From CAYFVR01 sp964346545 (GTDB taxonomy: Bacteria > Desulfobacterota > Desulfobacteria > Desulfobacterales > Desulfococcaceae): DNA of 10,528 nt. Both the position numbers and the translations under genes were made by a program. The notes beneath the pieces were generated by a model. The model saw only the letters and a list, made by a program, of their open reading frames with translations. It was not told the DNA's origin and did no database searches. Within the stretch, counting starts at the first letter, position 1; each line of letters starts with the position of its first letter. The stretch is from NCBI GenBank assembly GCA_964346545.1, contig CAYFVR010000167.1, positions 1 to 10,528 of the forward strand, written 5' to 3'. Positions 1 through 6,635 of this stretch are shown here, piece by piece.

Positions 1-133
1 CTTCGATTCCCCCTTTGAATACGAAATGGTCCGGACGCTCTATCTGGACGTCCGGAATCTGTTGATCCACGACGGGGCCTTGCCGCCCCCGGACTCCGGC
101 GGAAACGCCGGTTCGACATCGCGGGAGGAATAG
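1..133 (+). CDS. C-terminal end of an unrecognised protein
   Basis: An open frame runs from the window edge (first full codon at base 2) to a TAG at 131-133, giving the last 43 residues of a protein that begins upstream. The visible part starts FDSPFEYEMVRTLYLDV and ends in a flexible tail rich in Pro, Gly and Ser. I do not recognise the family. Support for it being real coding comes from its position: the stop lies 5 bases before the ATG of the CoA-transferase gene, and that gene's ribosome binding site (GGGAGGAA) lies inside the last codons of this frame. This is typical of a translationally coupled operon, so its product may work in the same acyl-CoA pathway. Confidence 0.6.
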   Translation, partial: FDSPFEYEMVRTLYLDVRNLLIHDGALPPPDSGGNAGSTSREE

Positions 134-138
134 CCATC

Positions 139-1494
139 ATGCGCGTGGTGCAAGCCGTAGAAGAGGCCGTCAATCCCGGAATCCTGCCCCCGGGCAGCCG
201 GATTTACGCCGGCGGAAACGCCGCCACCCCCCAAATGCTGTTCCGCCAGATCGCGGTGGACCGGGGCATCCGGGACGTGGAGCTGCTCGGGGTGCTGTTT
301 TTGGGCGAGATCGGGGAACTGTTTTCCCAAGAGGTCTGCGAACGGGTGACCCACCGGGTGATCTTCAACAGCCACCATTCCCGGGAGGCGGTCAACCGGG
401 GCTGGGCGGCCTACCAGCTCATGCATCTGTCCGACATCCCCCACCAGGTGGTGGAGCACATCCAGCCCGACCGGGTGCTGCTGACCGTGGCGGGACCGGA
501 CAACGGCGGCAACTACAGCCTGGGCGCCACGGTGGACGCCCTGAAATTCGCGGTGCAATACGCCAAGGAAAACGGCGGCATGGTGATCGCGGAGCGCAAC
601 GCCCAAATGCCCTTCGTGCTGGGCGCCACGATTCACGAGAGCGCCATCGACATCCTCATCGACACCGACTACGCGCTGCCCAAAAGCCCCGTGAAGCCCC
701 CGGACGCGCGTTCCCGCCGGATCGGAGAAATCATCGCCTCCCGTTTCATCCCGAACGGCGCGACCCTGCAATTCGGCATCGGCGAGGTGCCCGAGGCGGT
801 GGCCGACGCCATTTTGGAAAAGGGGACCAAAGACCTGGGCATCCACACCGAGCTGTTCGCCGACGCCATGCGCAAGCTGGTCATGGGCGGCGCGGTGACG
901 AACAAGCACACCCGAAACAACGCCTCCACCTCGACATTCTTTCTGGCCTCGGACGCCGAGGGCTATCGGTGGCTTCACGGGAACTGCTCGGTCCAGAGTC
1001 GATCCTGCACCTACACCAACGGCGTGCTGAACATCGCCCGCCAGCCCCGGATGGTGGCGGTCAACAGCGCCATCGGGGTGGACCTGCACGGCAACATCTG
1101 GGCCGACTCCCTCCAGGCCCGGAAAATCTACAGCGGCGTGGGCGGCCAGGCCGATTTTCTGCGGGGCGCCTATCTATCCGAAGGCGGCGTGCCCATCATC
1201 GCCCTGAAATCCACCACGGCCAAGGGCGTGCCCAAAATCGTGGACAAATGCCCGGCCGGGATCACCACCACGGCCATCCCCGCCGACCCGGTGGTGCTGG
1301 TGACCGAAAACGGCGCGTTCGACCCCAGCGGCCTGTCCATCGTGGAACACGCCGTGGGCATCGCCCACCTGGCCGAACCGGAGACGCGGGACGCCCTGTT
1401 GAAGCACATCTACGACAGCGACGAGTTTCACAATCCCAGAGAGGCGCTGAAGGAGGGAAGGGCGAAGGGGTTTGTGGCGTATGAGGATATCTGA
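139..1494 (+). CDS. Acetyl-CoA hydrolase/transferase family protein (acyl-CoA:carboxylate CoA-transferase)
   Basis: A 451-residue cytoplasmic enzyme of the acetyl-CoA hydrolase/transferase family, which includes Cat1 succinyl-CoA:acetate CoA-transferase and 4-hydroxybutyrate CoA-transferase. These move CoA between a carboxylate and an acyl-CoA through a glutamyl-CoA intermediate. Visible marks are the N-terminal domain with the GNYSLGATVDA and NAQMPFVLGATIHES stretches, the glycine motif GIGEVPEAV at residues 213-221, the GIHTELF motif whose Glu238 aligns with the catalytic glutamate, and YSGVGGQADF at 331-340 followed by GGVPIIALKST, which form the CoA-binding C-terminal part. Length is normal for the family. 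The start follows GGGAGGAA with a good spacer. It follows an unidentified gene by 5 bases and ends at a hairpin terminator. The true substrate cannot be read from sequence; acetate, propionate, succinate or butyrate are all possible. Confidence 0.93.
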   Translation: MRVVQAVEEAVNPGILPPGSRIYAGGNAATPQMLFRQIAVDRGIRDVELLGVLFLGEIGELFSQEVCERVTHRVIFNSHHSREAVNRGWAAYQLMHLSDIPHQVVEHIQPDRVLLTVAGPDNGGNYSLGATVDALKFAVQYAKENGGMVIAERNAQMPFVLGATIHESAIDILIDTDYALPKSPVKPPDARSRRIGEIIASRFIPNGATLQFGIGEVPEAVADAILEKGTKDLGIHTELFADAMRKLVMGGAVTNKHTRNNASTSTFFLASDAEGYRWLHGNCSVQSRSCTYTNGVLNIARQPRMVAVNSAIGVDLHGNIWADSLQARKIYSGVGGQADFLRGAYLSEGGVPIIALKSTTAKGVPKIVDKCPAGITTTAIPADPVVLVTENGAFDPSGLSIVEHAVGIAHLAEPETRDALLKHIYDSDEFHNPREALKEGRAKGFVAYEDI

Positions 1495-1527
1495 ACAAAA
1501 ATTGGCGGGAAAAAGTTGATTTTGATG

Positions 1528-1549
1528 GGGCCGCGAATGCGGCCCTTTT
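1528..1549 (+). terminator. Rho-independent terminator after the CoA-transferase
   Basis: A perfect 7-bp stem GGGCCGC/GCGGCCC closes a GAAT loop and is followed by TTTT. It lies 33 bases after the CoA-transferase stop. The ATPase gene ends on the other strand at 1601, and the same hairpin read from that side is followed by an A/T-rich stretch with TTTTT about 12 bases later, so it could serve both convergent units, less well on the minus strand. Confidence 0.75.
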
Positions 1550-1600
1550 CATTTGCGGAGGCGGGAAGATGGCGGATTTTTCCTCCGACCGCATGCCGGT

Positions 1601-3302
1601 TCAAACGTCCGGAAGCGTTTTCAGTCCCACATGACCCAGCAGGGCGTCCAAATCGGCGCGGTCGGACCAGAGCATTTCCTTTTCGGCCATGAGCGCCTCG
1701 GCCTCGGGCGTGAAGCCGTCGTGGGCGAAGAACCAGAGGAACAGGGTTTCCAAGAGGTCCTTTCGCTCCTCCCGAACCCGATCGCCCTTCCACAACAGGG
1801 ATTCCACCTCTTTGACCCCGACTTTCCGATCCCGCCACCACTTGCTCTCGCAGAGCCACACCTCGGCGCCGGCCGCCGCGTAGACGTCCACTTCCATGTC
1901 CGGCGCCGCGCCCAGCCGCACCCGATGATGGATATAGCTGAATTGCCAGTTCACGGGAACGTCTTCCGGCCGATGAATCCAACGGGCGGGAAGAGCGCCG
2001 TCCTGGCTGTTCCAGAGAATCTGAGCCATGTAGATTTCGCCCAGATACCCCAGATGGTCGTGAATCCGCCGCTTTAATTTCCGATATTGCGCCCGGATAT
2101 CGTCCCGAACGCCGGAAGCGGCCTTGCCCTCCACCGCCATCCGTCCCCAAACCTTGAGGAATTCCAGCAGGATCGGATCGTCGATTTTCCGGAACCAGCC
2201 GCCCAGCTCGGAGTATTCCAGCAAGTCGCNNNNNNNNNNNNNNNNNNNNNNNNNNNNNNNNNNNNNNNNNNNNNNNNNNNNNNNNNNNNNNNNNNNNNNN
2301 NNNNNNNNNNNNNNNNNNNNNNNNNNNNNTCAACTCGCCCCAGATGAAGCCCGAGGACAAGTCCACCGCGAGGATTTCGTTGATTCGGTCTTCGTTCACC
2401 AGCGGCTTTCCCTGGCGCATTGACTGCCGAACCACGGCAGTGATGTAAAATGGATTTCCGCCGCACCGTGCCGAAACAACCGGCGCCATTTCTTCCGGAA
2501 CGTCCGCCTTGTAATATCCAGCGCTCCGAAGCGCCAACTCGTTTCCCCAATATTCCGCCAACGGACCTATGGGATAAATCTGGAAACGACCATACAGAGA
2601 TCCGCGACCGGGACTCCTAATGGGCAGAATATTCATGGCCGACCCAGCGGCAAAATGGGGGCAGGTAGGAGATTCCACGGCTTGTTGCATCTGGCCAATA
2701 ATATCAAAGTTGTATTGGGAGAGGCAGGTGTACTGGAATGCGTCCAGGAACACCGCGATGGTGCTGTCGTCCCTGTCTGAGACCCATCGAGGCAGGGTCA
2801 GCACGCTGGATTCCGGATCGGTCACCTCCTTCCTGGAAAGACTTTCCAGCAAATTCAGGGTCCCCTTGAGCGCAAAGCTTTGGGGGACTTCGGATTCCGC
2901 CAGCGCGACAAGAGATTTTCGAGGGTAGGCTTTTTCGGAAAGAACGTCCGGATTCCGCAGGCGGAAGGCGGCGTACCAGCGAAGAAAATTCTCCGCGTAC
3001 CGGGCGGCGAAATCCCATTTGTCCACCAGCCGTTCTTCGAAGCTGTAGTAGACCGGCACCACGGAGGCGGAAAGGTCGGCGTAGTTTTCCTGCTCGAAAA
3101 ACAGGCGATTGACCACCCGCTTGAAAATCTCGGTCTTCCCCATCCGCCGCCGGCCCAGCAGAACCGTGGAAAAGCTCCGCCGAGTGATGGCCTTCAAGGC
3201 CGCTTGGCGGAGGTACTCCAACGGCTCCTCCCGGTCGGTGTAGACCGGCTCGGGGGTGATGGGGCGGATGGCCCAGGGGGGCGGGGAGGAGCGAGGATTC
3301 AT
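1601..3302 (-). CDS. AAA-type ATPase with C-terminal DUF234/PD-(D/E)xK-like domain, interrupted by an assembly gap
   Basis: Two coding segments flank the 100-N gap: the first 324 codons (3302 to 2330) and the last 208 residues (2229 to 1601). They lie in different apparent frames only because the gap length is nominal. The known bases total 1602, so one gene needs a true gap divisible by three. The N-terminal half has a Walker A motif, GRRRMGKT, at residues 50-57. The sensor/lid region of the archaeal-type ATPase_2 family follows (GGNPFYITAVVR). The Walker B region reads AVFLDAFQY (187-190 is DAFQ), with Ala where most relatives have DEFQ. The C-terminal half reads WFRKIDDPILLEFLKVWGR, as in DUF234, then EVDVYAAAGAEVWLCESKWW, which fits a PD-(D/E)xK nuclease core (D...ExK). 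The start at 3302 is chosen for GGAG six bases upstream; a TTG at 3347 is possible but lacks such a site. The gene lies 88 bases after the MNT gene. Function is unproven; relatives are usually orphan ATPases suspected in defence or mobile DNA. That both halves are one gene is inference from matching architecture. Confidence 0.8.
2230..2329. other. Assembly gap (100 N) inside the ATPase gene
   Basis: Exactly 100 undetermined bases, the usual placeholder for a scaffold join of unknown size. It removes the middle of the ATPase, between its lid region and its DUF234-like domain. Confidence 0.97.
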
Positions 3303-3390
3303 GGAAACTCCAGGGGAAAAAGGTGCTTTTTTCAATGCATCCATCAACCGAATGGCCTACTTCCTTGTATTCAACGATTCCTCTTTGGTT

Positions 3391-3702
3391 TCAAAGGTAA
3401 ACCACTTCCGCGAGAATGCGCTTTCCGATGGCCGGCTTTAAGGTTCGGCGAAGGGAAAGATCGACGTTTCGACCGACAATCCGGCTCATTTCCCGTTGCA
3501 GCGCGGAGAGTTGAAACAAGCTGGGCGCGGTATCGTAATCCACCAGGACATCCAGGTCGCTCTCCTCTCCGTCGTCTCCCCGAACGACCGAACCAAACAC
3601 TCCCACCTCCGTGATTCCGAACCGAGCCTTCCATTCGGGCAGGCGGCTCTCAAGGACGGCGAGGATTGTATCCAGCTTGGCTGCGGGATTCGGGTTGGCC
3701 AT
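3391..3702 (-). CDS. Minimal nucleotidyltransferase (MNT domain, MntA-like)
   Basis: A 103-residue protein with the polymerase-beta-type nucleotidyltransferase signature: GSVVRG at residues 37-42, SDLDVLVD with metal-binding Asp49 and Asp51, and a likely third Asp81 in RNVDLSL. Such small MNT proteins are commonly antitoxins that modify a partner HEPN toxin with AMP, or are unassigned transferases. The ATG at 3702 is preceded by GGAGAGG with a 6-base spacer and gives a compact domain of family length; a longer in-frame reading upstream has no matching site and would run into the predicted promoter. No HEPN (DUF86-type) gene is adjacent. Instead the next gene on the same strand is the ATPase-nuclease, 88 bases further on, so the two may form a unit. 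Catalytic residues are intact, so activity is plausible; the target is unknown. Confidence 0.88.
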   Translation of the reverse strand: MANPNPAAKLDTILAVLESRLPEWKARFGITEVGVFGSVVRGDDGEESDLDVLVDYDTAPSLFQLSALQREMSRIVGRNVDLSLRRTLKPAIGKRILAEVVYL

Positions 3703-3760
3703 GATTTTCCTCTCCAAAAACGGATTCGGACAAAATTTTGGACAGCTTCCATCGTAAACG

Positions 3761-3790
3761 ATTATAGCGGATATCCAACCCGAATGACAA
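3761..3790 (-). promoter_or_regulatory. Sigma-70-type promoter of the nucleotidyltransferase gene
   Basis: Read on the minus strand, a -35 box TTGTCA (3790-3785) and a perfect -10 box TATAAT (3766-3761) are separated by 18 bases. Transcription would start near 3754, about 50 bases before the MNT ATG. The octamer CGGATATC occurs twice in the same orientation, at 3768-3775 in the spacer and at 3793-3800 just upstream of the -35 box, 25 bases apart, which could be a regulator binding site. Confidence 0.6.
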
Positions 3791-3835
3791 CTCGGATATC
3801 GAAAGTGCCTTCGGTCCCGATTCTGCGAATTCATC

Positions 3836-3879
3836 ACGAAAAACAAAAACGGCCCCCCGGGGAAATCCCGGGAGGCCGT
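3836..3879 (-). terminator. Rho-independent terminator of the cytochrome/MetV operon
   Basis: On the minus strand, 29 bases after the MetV stop, a long GC-rich stem (3849-3879, about 13 pairs with one mismatch and one G-T pair, arms CGGCCTCCCGGG and CCCGGGGGGCCG) is followed by two T runs, TTTTTGTTTTT. It closes the operon and separates it from the MNT promoter downstream. Confidence 0.88.
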
Positions 3880-3907
3880 CTCATTTTTCACGATCGTTTT
3901 CGCGGGA

Positions 3908-4621
3908 TCAGTGCACCCGGCTAAACATCGACGAGAGGCTTTTCTTGTCCGGCTTCACGAAGCGGCCTTCATAGCCTTCCTGGACGAAGACGCCCCGGGT
4001 GGTGTTTTGCCATTCCATCACTTCGCGGAACTTCTTGATGTTGTCGAGCTGGCCGATGGCTTTCAGCCGTTCGTAGATGTCATGCCAGGCGCAGGGGATG
4101 TCCGGGCTCACCTCGCAGTTTTCCAGATTGGTTCCGCCGCAGGGTCCGTTGAACAGACCCTTGGCGCAGCGGGCGATGGGGCAGATGCCGCCGGTGAGGC
4201 CCAGCACGCAGCTTCCGCAGGCCCGGCAGCGCTCCTCGAACAGTCCCACGTCCTTGTCCACGCCGATGAACAGCGTGTTGATGGCCGGGTAGACCGGGAT
4301 TTCCGGGAACCGCTGGGCCAGGTATTGACACCCGGCGCCGCAGGCCATGGACATCAACGCGTCGTATTTGGGGGCGATCTCGTCAAGTTCGGCCAGCAGG
4401 TCCATGTTGCACTGCCGTTCGACGGTATGGCCGTCGATCTGGAACGGAACGTTTTCCTGGCGGAACGAAAAGGTCAACTGATCGTTGAGGATGTTGACCT
4501 CCTTCTGACCGCCCGCGTAGCAGACCGACACGCATCCGCCGCAGCCCACGTTGAGCACCCGGCGATGGGGCTTGAGCATCCCCTTGATTTCTTCGAACGG
4601 CTTGCGCTTTCCTTTAACCAT
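3908..4621 (-). CDS. metV: MetV-type methylene-tetrahydrofolate reductase C-terminal domain protein
   Basis: A 237-residue cysteine-rich cytoplasmic protein of the MTHFR C-terminal (MetV) family. In acetogens and related anaerobes MetV is the small FeS/Zn subunit of the MetF-type methylene-tetrahydrofolate reductase, in the methyl branch of the Wood-Ljungdahl pathway. Cysteine clusters are visible: CGGCVSVC at 27-34, ACGAGC at 93-98, CRACGSC at 132-138, then the diagnostic TGGICPIARCAKGLFNGPC at 143-161 and further Cys at 169 and 177. About fourteen cysteines suit binding of two or more clusters. GGGAGGAAGAG precedes the ATG. It is the last gene of a four-gene operon, 17 bases after the tetraheme cytochrome. 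The MetF catalytic subunit is not in this window, and its link to a membrane cytochrome module rather than to HdrABC genes is the notable context. Confidence 0.87.
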   Translation of the reverse strand: MVKGKRKPFEEIKGMLKPHRRVLNVGCGGCVSVCYAGGQKEVNILNDQLTFSFRQENVPFQIDGHTVERQCNMDLLAELDEIAPKYDALMSMACGAGCQYLAQRFPEIPVYPAINTLFIGVDKDVGLFEERCRACGSCVLGLTGGICPIARCAKGLFNGPCGGTNLENCEVSPDIPCAWHDIYERLKAIGQLDNIKKFREVMEWQNTTRGVFVQEGYEGRFVKPDKKSLSSMFSRVH

Positions 4622-4638
4622 CTCTTCCTCCCGGAAGT

Positions 4639-5052
4639 TTAGCGTTCAATCATCAACCCGTCGTCGGGCGTGACCGGCAGGTGGCAATTTCCGCAGGTTC
4701 GCGGTCCCGAGGGATTCCCGGCTTTTTCGGTGGCTCGGTGACAAACCATGCACTGACGGTGAAAGGCCTCGCGGGCGTTCACGTCCGCGAAACGGGTGTG
4801 GCAGGTGGCGCAGCGCATGGCGTCGCTTCCGTCCAATGCCATTTCGTCCACCACGTTTTCCCCGGCCTCGTTGTATTCATGGTGGCAATCGGTGCAGGCC
4901 AAAATCGCCATGTGGGCGTCGTGGGGAAAATAGGCGGCCGGACGGCCCTCCGGCATTCCCGCCGCGTCGGGCGCGGGCGCCGAGGGCCCCAGATTGATCG
5001 CGGCCAGCGCCACCGCCCACAAAAACAGAGCGCCAATCAACATTTTGTCCAT
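4639..5052 (-). CDS. Tetraheme cytochrome c3-type protein, membrane-anchored or periplasmic
   Basis: A 137-residue protein with an N-terminal export signal or anchor (hydrophobic residues 4-20) and four CXXCH heme sites: C53-H57 (CTDCH), C81-H85 (CATCH), C101-H105 (CMVCH) and C120-H124 (CGNCH). The protein has exactly eight histidines. Four are in the heme motifs, and the rest, His44, His47, His58 and His98, provide exactly one sixth ligand per heme, the bis-His pattern of class III cytochromes c3. It should act on the outer side of the cytoplasmic membrane as an electron carrier. It starts 12 bases after the FeS gene, in a gap filled by AAAGGAGGG, so translation is likely coupled. Closest role by analogy is the TmcA-like cytochrome of the Tmc complex, but a general c3 partner is also possible. 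Confidence 0.9.
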   Translation of the reverse strand: MDKMLIGALFLWAVALAAINLGPSAPAPDAAGMPEGRPAAYFPHDAHMAILACTDCHHEYNEAGENVVDEMALDGSDAMRCATCHTRFADVNAREAFHRQCMVCHRATEKAGNPSGPRTCGNCHLPVTPDDGLMIER

Positions 5053-5064
5053 TCCCGCCCTCCT

Positions 5065-5475
5065 TTAGGCCTGCCGGGTGACAGGGGCTTTGGGTTCGGA
5101 TTCCGGAACATCGTAGACGCGGTAGACCCCCTGGGACCGGAGAACGCTCCGGGCGTGGGCGATCATGCTGGGAATGCTGATGCCCACCGGACAATAGCAA
5201 CGGGAGCACAGCACGCATTTGTTGTGGACCAGGTCCCCCATGTCCTGAAGTTCGTCCCGGGTCAGCTTTCCCTTTTTTTTGAACATTTTCCCCAGGGAAT
5301 TGACCGCCTTGTACGAGGGCATGTAGCTGGGGTCCTTGTTGTGGCTCATGTACAGAAAGCAGCTTTCCGCGCACATGCCGCAACTGACGCACACCGAGAG
5401 GAAATACGCCATGTTCTTCTTCCGATCCAGCATGTGCCGGATCCGGTCGGAATCAACCGGCTGAACGGGGTCCAT
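5065..5475 (-). CDS. HdrC/TmcB-like iron-sulfur electron transfer protein
   Basis: A 136-residue cytoplasmic protein with two cysteine clusters for [4Fe-4S] centres: C29-x2-C32-x2-C35-x3-C39 (CVSCGMCAESC) and C87-x2-C90-x2-C93-x1-C95-P (CVLCSRCYCP). The fold and length match the HdrC-like ferredoxins that relay electrons between a NarI-type cytochrome b and soluble partners. The last spacing of the second cluster, CxC, is shorter than the usual CxxxC. The ATG at 5475 is chosen because GGGAGG lies six bases before it; an in-frame longer start (5508) would include that binding site in the coding region. It lies 219 bases after the cytochrome b gene, a long gap for this operon, and 12 bases before the cytochrome c gene. 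It probably links the membrane cytochrome to a cytoplasmic reductase, perhaps MetFV or an Hdr complex (inference). Confidence 0.85.
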   Translation of the reverse strand: MDPVQPVDSDRIRHMLDRKKNMAYFLSVCVSCGMCAESCFLYMSHNKDPSYMPSYKAVNSLGKMFKKKGKLTRDELQDMGDLVHNKCVLCSRCYCPVGISIPSMIAHARSVLRSQGVYRVYDVPESEPKAPVTRQA

Positions 5476-5694
5476 ACACATCCTCCCTGTATCGAGTGGA
5501 GAAGCCAACGCTTCCGTTTTTTTGAATTTTCAATGGCGAAATGGGCGGATTGGCCGAGGGCGTATGCGATACGCCCCTCCATATTTTCGGCATGCCGAAG
5601 GGCCTCCGCCGCAAGCCGAATTTCCGTGGCGCTCTTCGATCCGATTCGGCCCAAAATCGGATCGGACTCGGATCGGACTCGGATCAGGCCCGGA
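5476..5694 (-). promoter_or_regulatory. Structured spacer between the cytochrome b and FeS genes
   Basis: This 219-base non-coding stretch inside the operon holds several symmetric elements. There is an 8-bp stem GGGCGTAT/ATACGCCC with a GCG loop at 5558-5576, a perfect 14-bp palindrome TTCGGCATGCCGAA at 5586-5599, a 10-bp stem CGATCCGATT/AATCGGATCG with an 8-base loop at 5637-5664, and two tandem copies of GGATCGGACTC at 5659-5680 with a partial third. None is followed by a T run on the minus strand, so they are not simple terminators. They could mark an mRNA processing or stability site, an internal promoter/operator, or a short repeat insertion. Confidence 0.5.
5659..5680. repeat. Tandem 11-bp repeat GGATCGGACTC x2
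   Basis: Two exact, directly adjacent copies (5659-5669, 5670-5680) followed by a degenerate third, GGATCAGGC. The first copy overlaps the right arm of the 5637-5664 hairpin, and the repeat ends 15 bases from the end of the cytochrome b coding region. Confidence 0.8.
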
Positions 5695-6408
5695 TCATGC
5701 CTGGGAAACCCAGCGGCGGCCGCCGCTGCCCAGGGTCAACTCGTTGCGCACCAGAAAACGGCCCAACAGGAAGAAGGGCATGTGGGCCAGCTTGGAGAAG
5801 GGGATGGCGATCAGCATCAGCTCGCCGAACAGGATGTGGAGATAGAGCACCCAGGTGTAGGGGCCGATGTGGTGGTAGGCCATGTAGCCGGTGACGAAGG
5901 GGGCCGCGGTGACGGCCAGGGCGAAAATATCCCGGAAGCCGGTGACGGCGCGAACCTTGGGGACGACCATCCGGCGCACCAGGAAAAAAATGACCAGGAA
6001 GATGAAGAATTTGGTCAGGGCGTCCACCGCGGTTTCCGACCAGGTGGGCAGGTTGACGCCGAAGTAGGTGTCCAGCAACAGGTTGTGGCCCACCGTGACC
6101 AGGGGAAGGACGATGATCAGCGCGTGGAAAACGATCGTGATCGCGGAAAAAACCGGCGCCCGGCCCAGCAGGGTCCGCCGCAGCTTGAGCCGCCATTTCA
6201 GGAAGATGTCTCCGGCCGTGTGGATCCGGATGTACTCGTCGGTCTCCCGGTTGTCCACCGCCGCGGCCAGCTCCCTGGAGAGCGTTTCGCTCGGCGGCAC
6301 GTCCAGCGCTTCCGAGAGCGTGAAGAACTGACGAATCCGGTAGGCCATGCCGCCGACAAAGATGATCAGCGACAGGGCCAGCATGGGGCCGATCAGAAAA
6401 TCGTACAT
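5695..6408 (-). CDS. NarI/DsrM/TmcC-like membrane cytochrome b
   Basis: A 237-residue integral membrane protein with about five hydrophobic helices (near residues 3-22, 88-106, 130-147, 160-178 and 185-206) and a soluble loop between the first two. His95, His108, His191 and His209 lie in or at the ends of helices and are good heme b ligands. The stretch LHILFGELMLIAIPFSKLAH near 190-209 is the family's characteristic last helix, as in the gamma subunit of nitrate reductase, DsrM and TmcC. Such proteins exchange electrons between quinol or periplasmic cytochromes and cytoplasmic FeS partners. GGGAGGAGATT precedes the ATG. As first gene of the operon, it is followed by FeS, cytochrome c and MetV genes. 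No DsrK/HdrD-type catalytic gene is present in the window. The divergent exporter gene starts 227 bases away. Confidence 0.87.
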   Translation of the reverse strand: MYDFLIGPMLALSLIIFVGGMAYRIRQFFTLSEALDVPPSETLSRELAAAVDNRETDEYIRIHTAGDIFLKWRLKLRRTLLGRAPVFSAITIVFHALIIVLPLVTVGHNLLLDTYFGVNLPTWSETAVDALTKFFIFLVIFFLVRRMVVPKVRAVTGFRDIFALAVTAAPFVTGYMAYHHIGPYTWVLYLHILFGELMLIAIPFSKLAHMPFFLLGRFLVRNELTLGSGGRRWVSQA

Positions 6409-6635
6409 AATCTCCTCCCGAAAAATGCCGTCTCAATTTCGACCCGCCGCGGATCGCCCGCCGGGTCGCCATTTCCGCGGGGCTTCCGGTCTTTTTCCCG
6501 CTCGTCAAGTCCCGAAGCCGGTTCAAAGTCTTGAAAAAAATACGGAATTGTGTGAATTACCATAGAACATCGCGGTTGGCAACCGGTTTCGGTTTTGGCG
6601 GGAATTTTCTTTTTTGGGCGACGCGCGGAGGATGA

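Noticed and set aside
40..1089. A 349-codon open frame on the minus strand opposite the CoA-transferase
   Set aside because: Translation is His/Gly/Val-rich without a recognisable domain, and the plus strand encodes a family with catalytic motifs intact.
1428..3347. A frameshift in the ATPase gene across 2230-2329
   Set aside because: The frame change falls exactly at the 100-N placeholder. The known bases add to a multiple of three, so a normal gene with a gap of unknown length explains it.
4681..6534. A 617-codon open frame on the plus strand, antisense to the cytochrome operon
   Set aside because: It lies opposite four genes with clear heme, FeS and membrane motifs and good ribosome binding sites. 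Its translation is low-complexity (Gly/His/Gln/Arg-rich), typical of an antisense shadow in GC-rich DNA.
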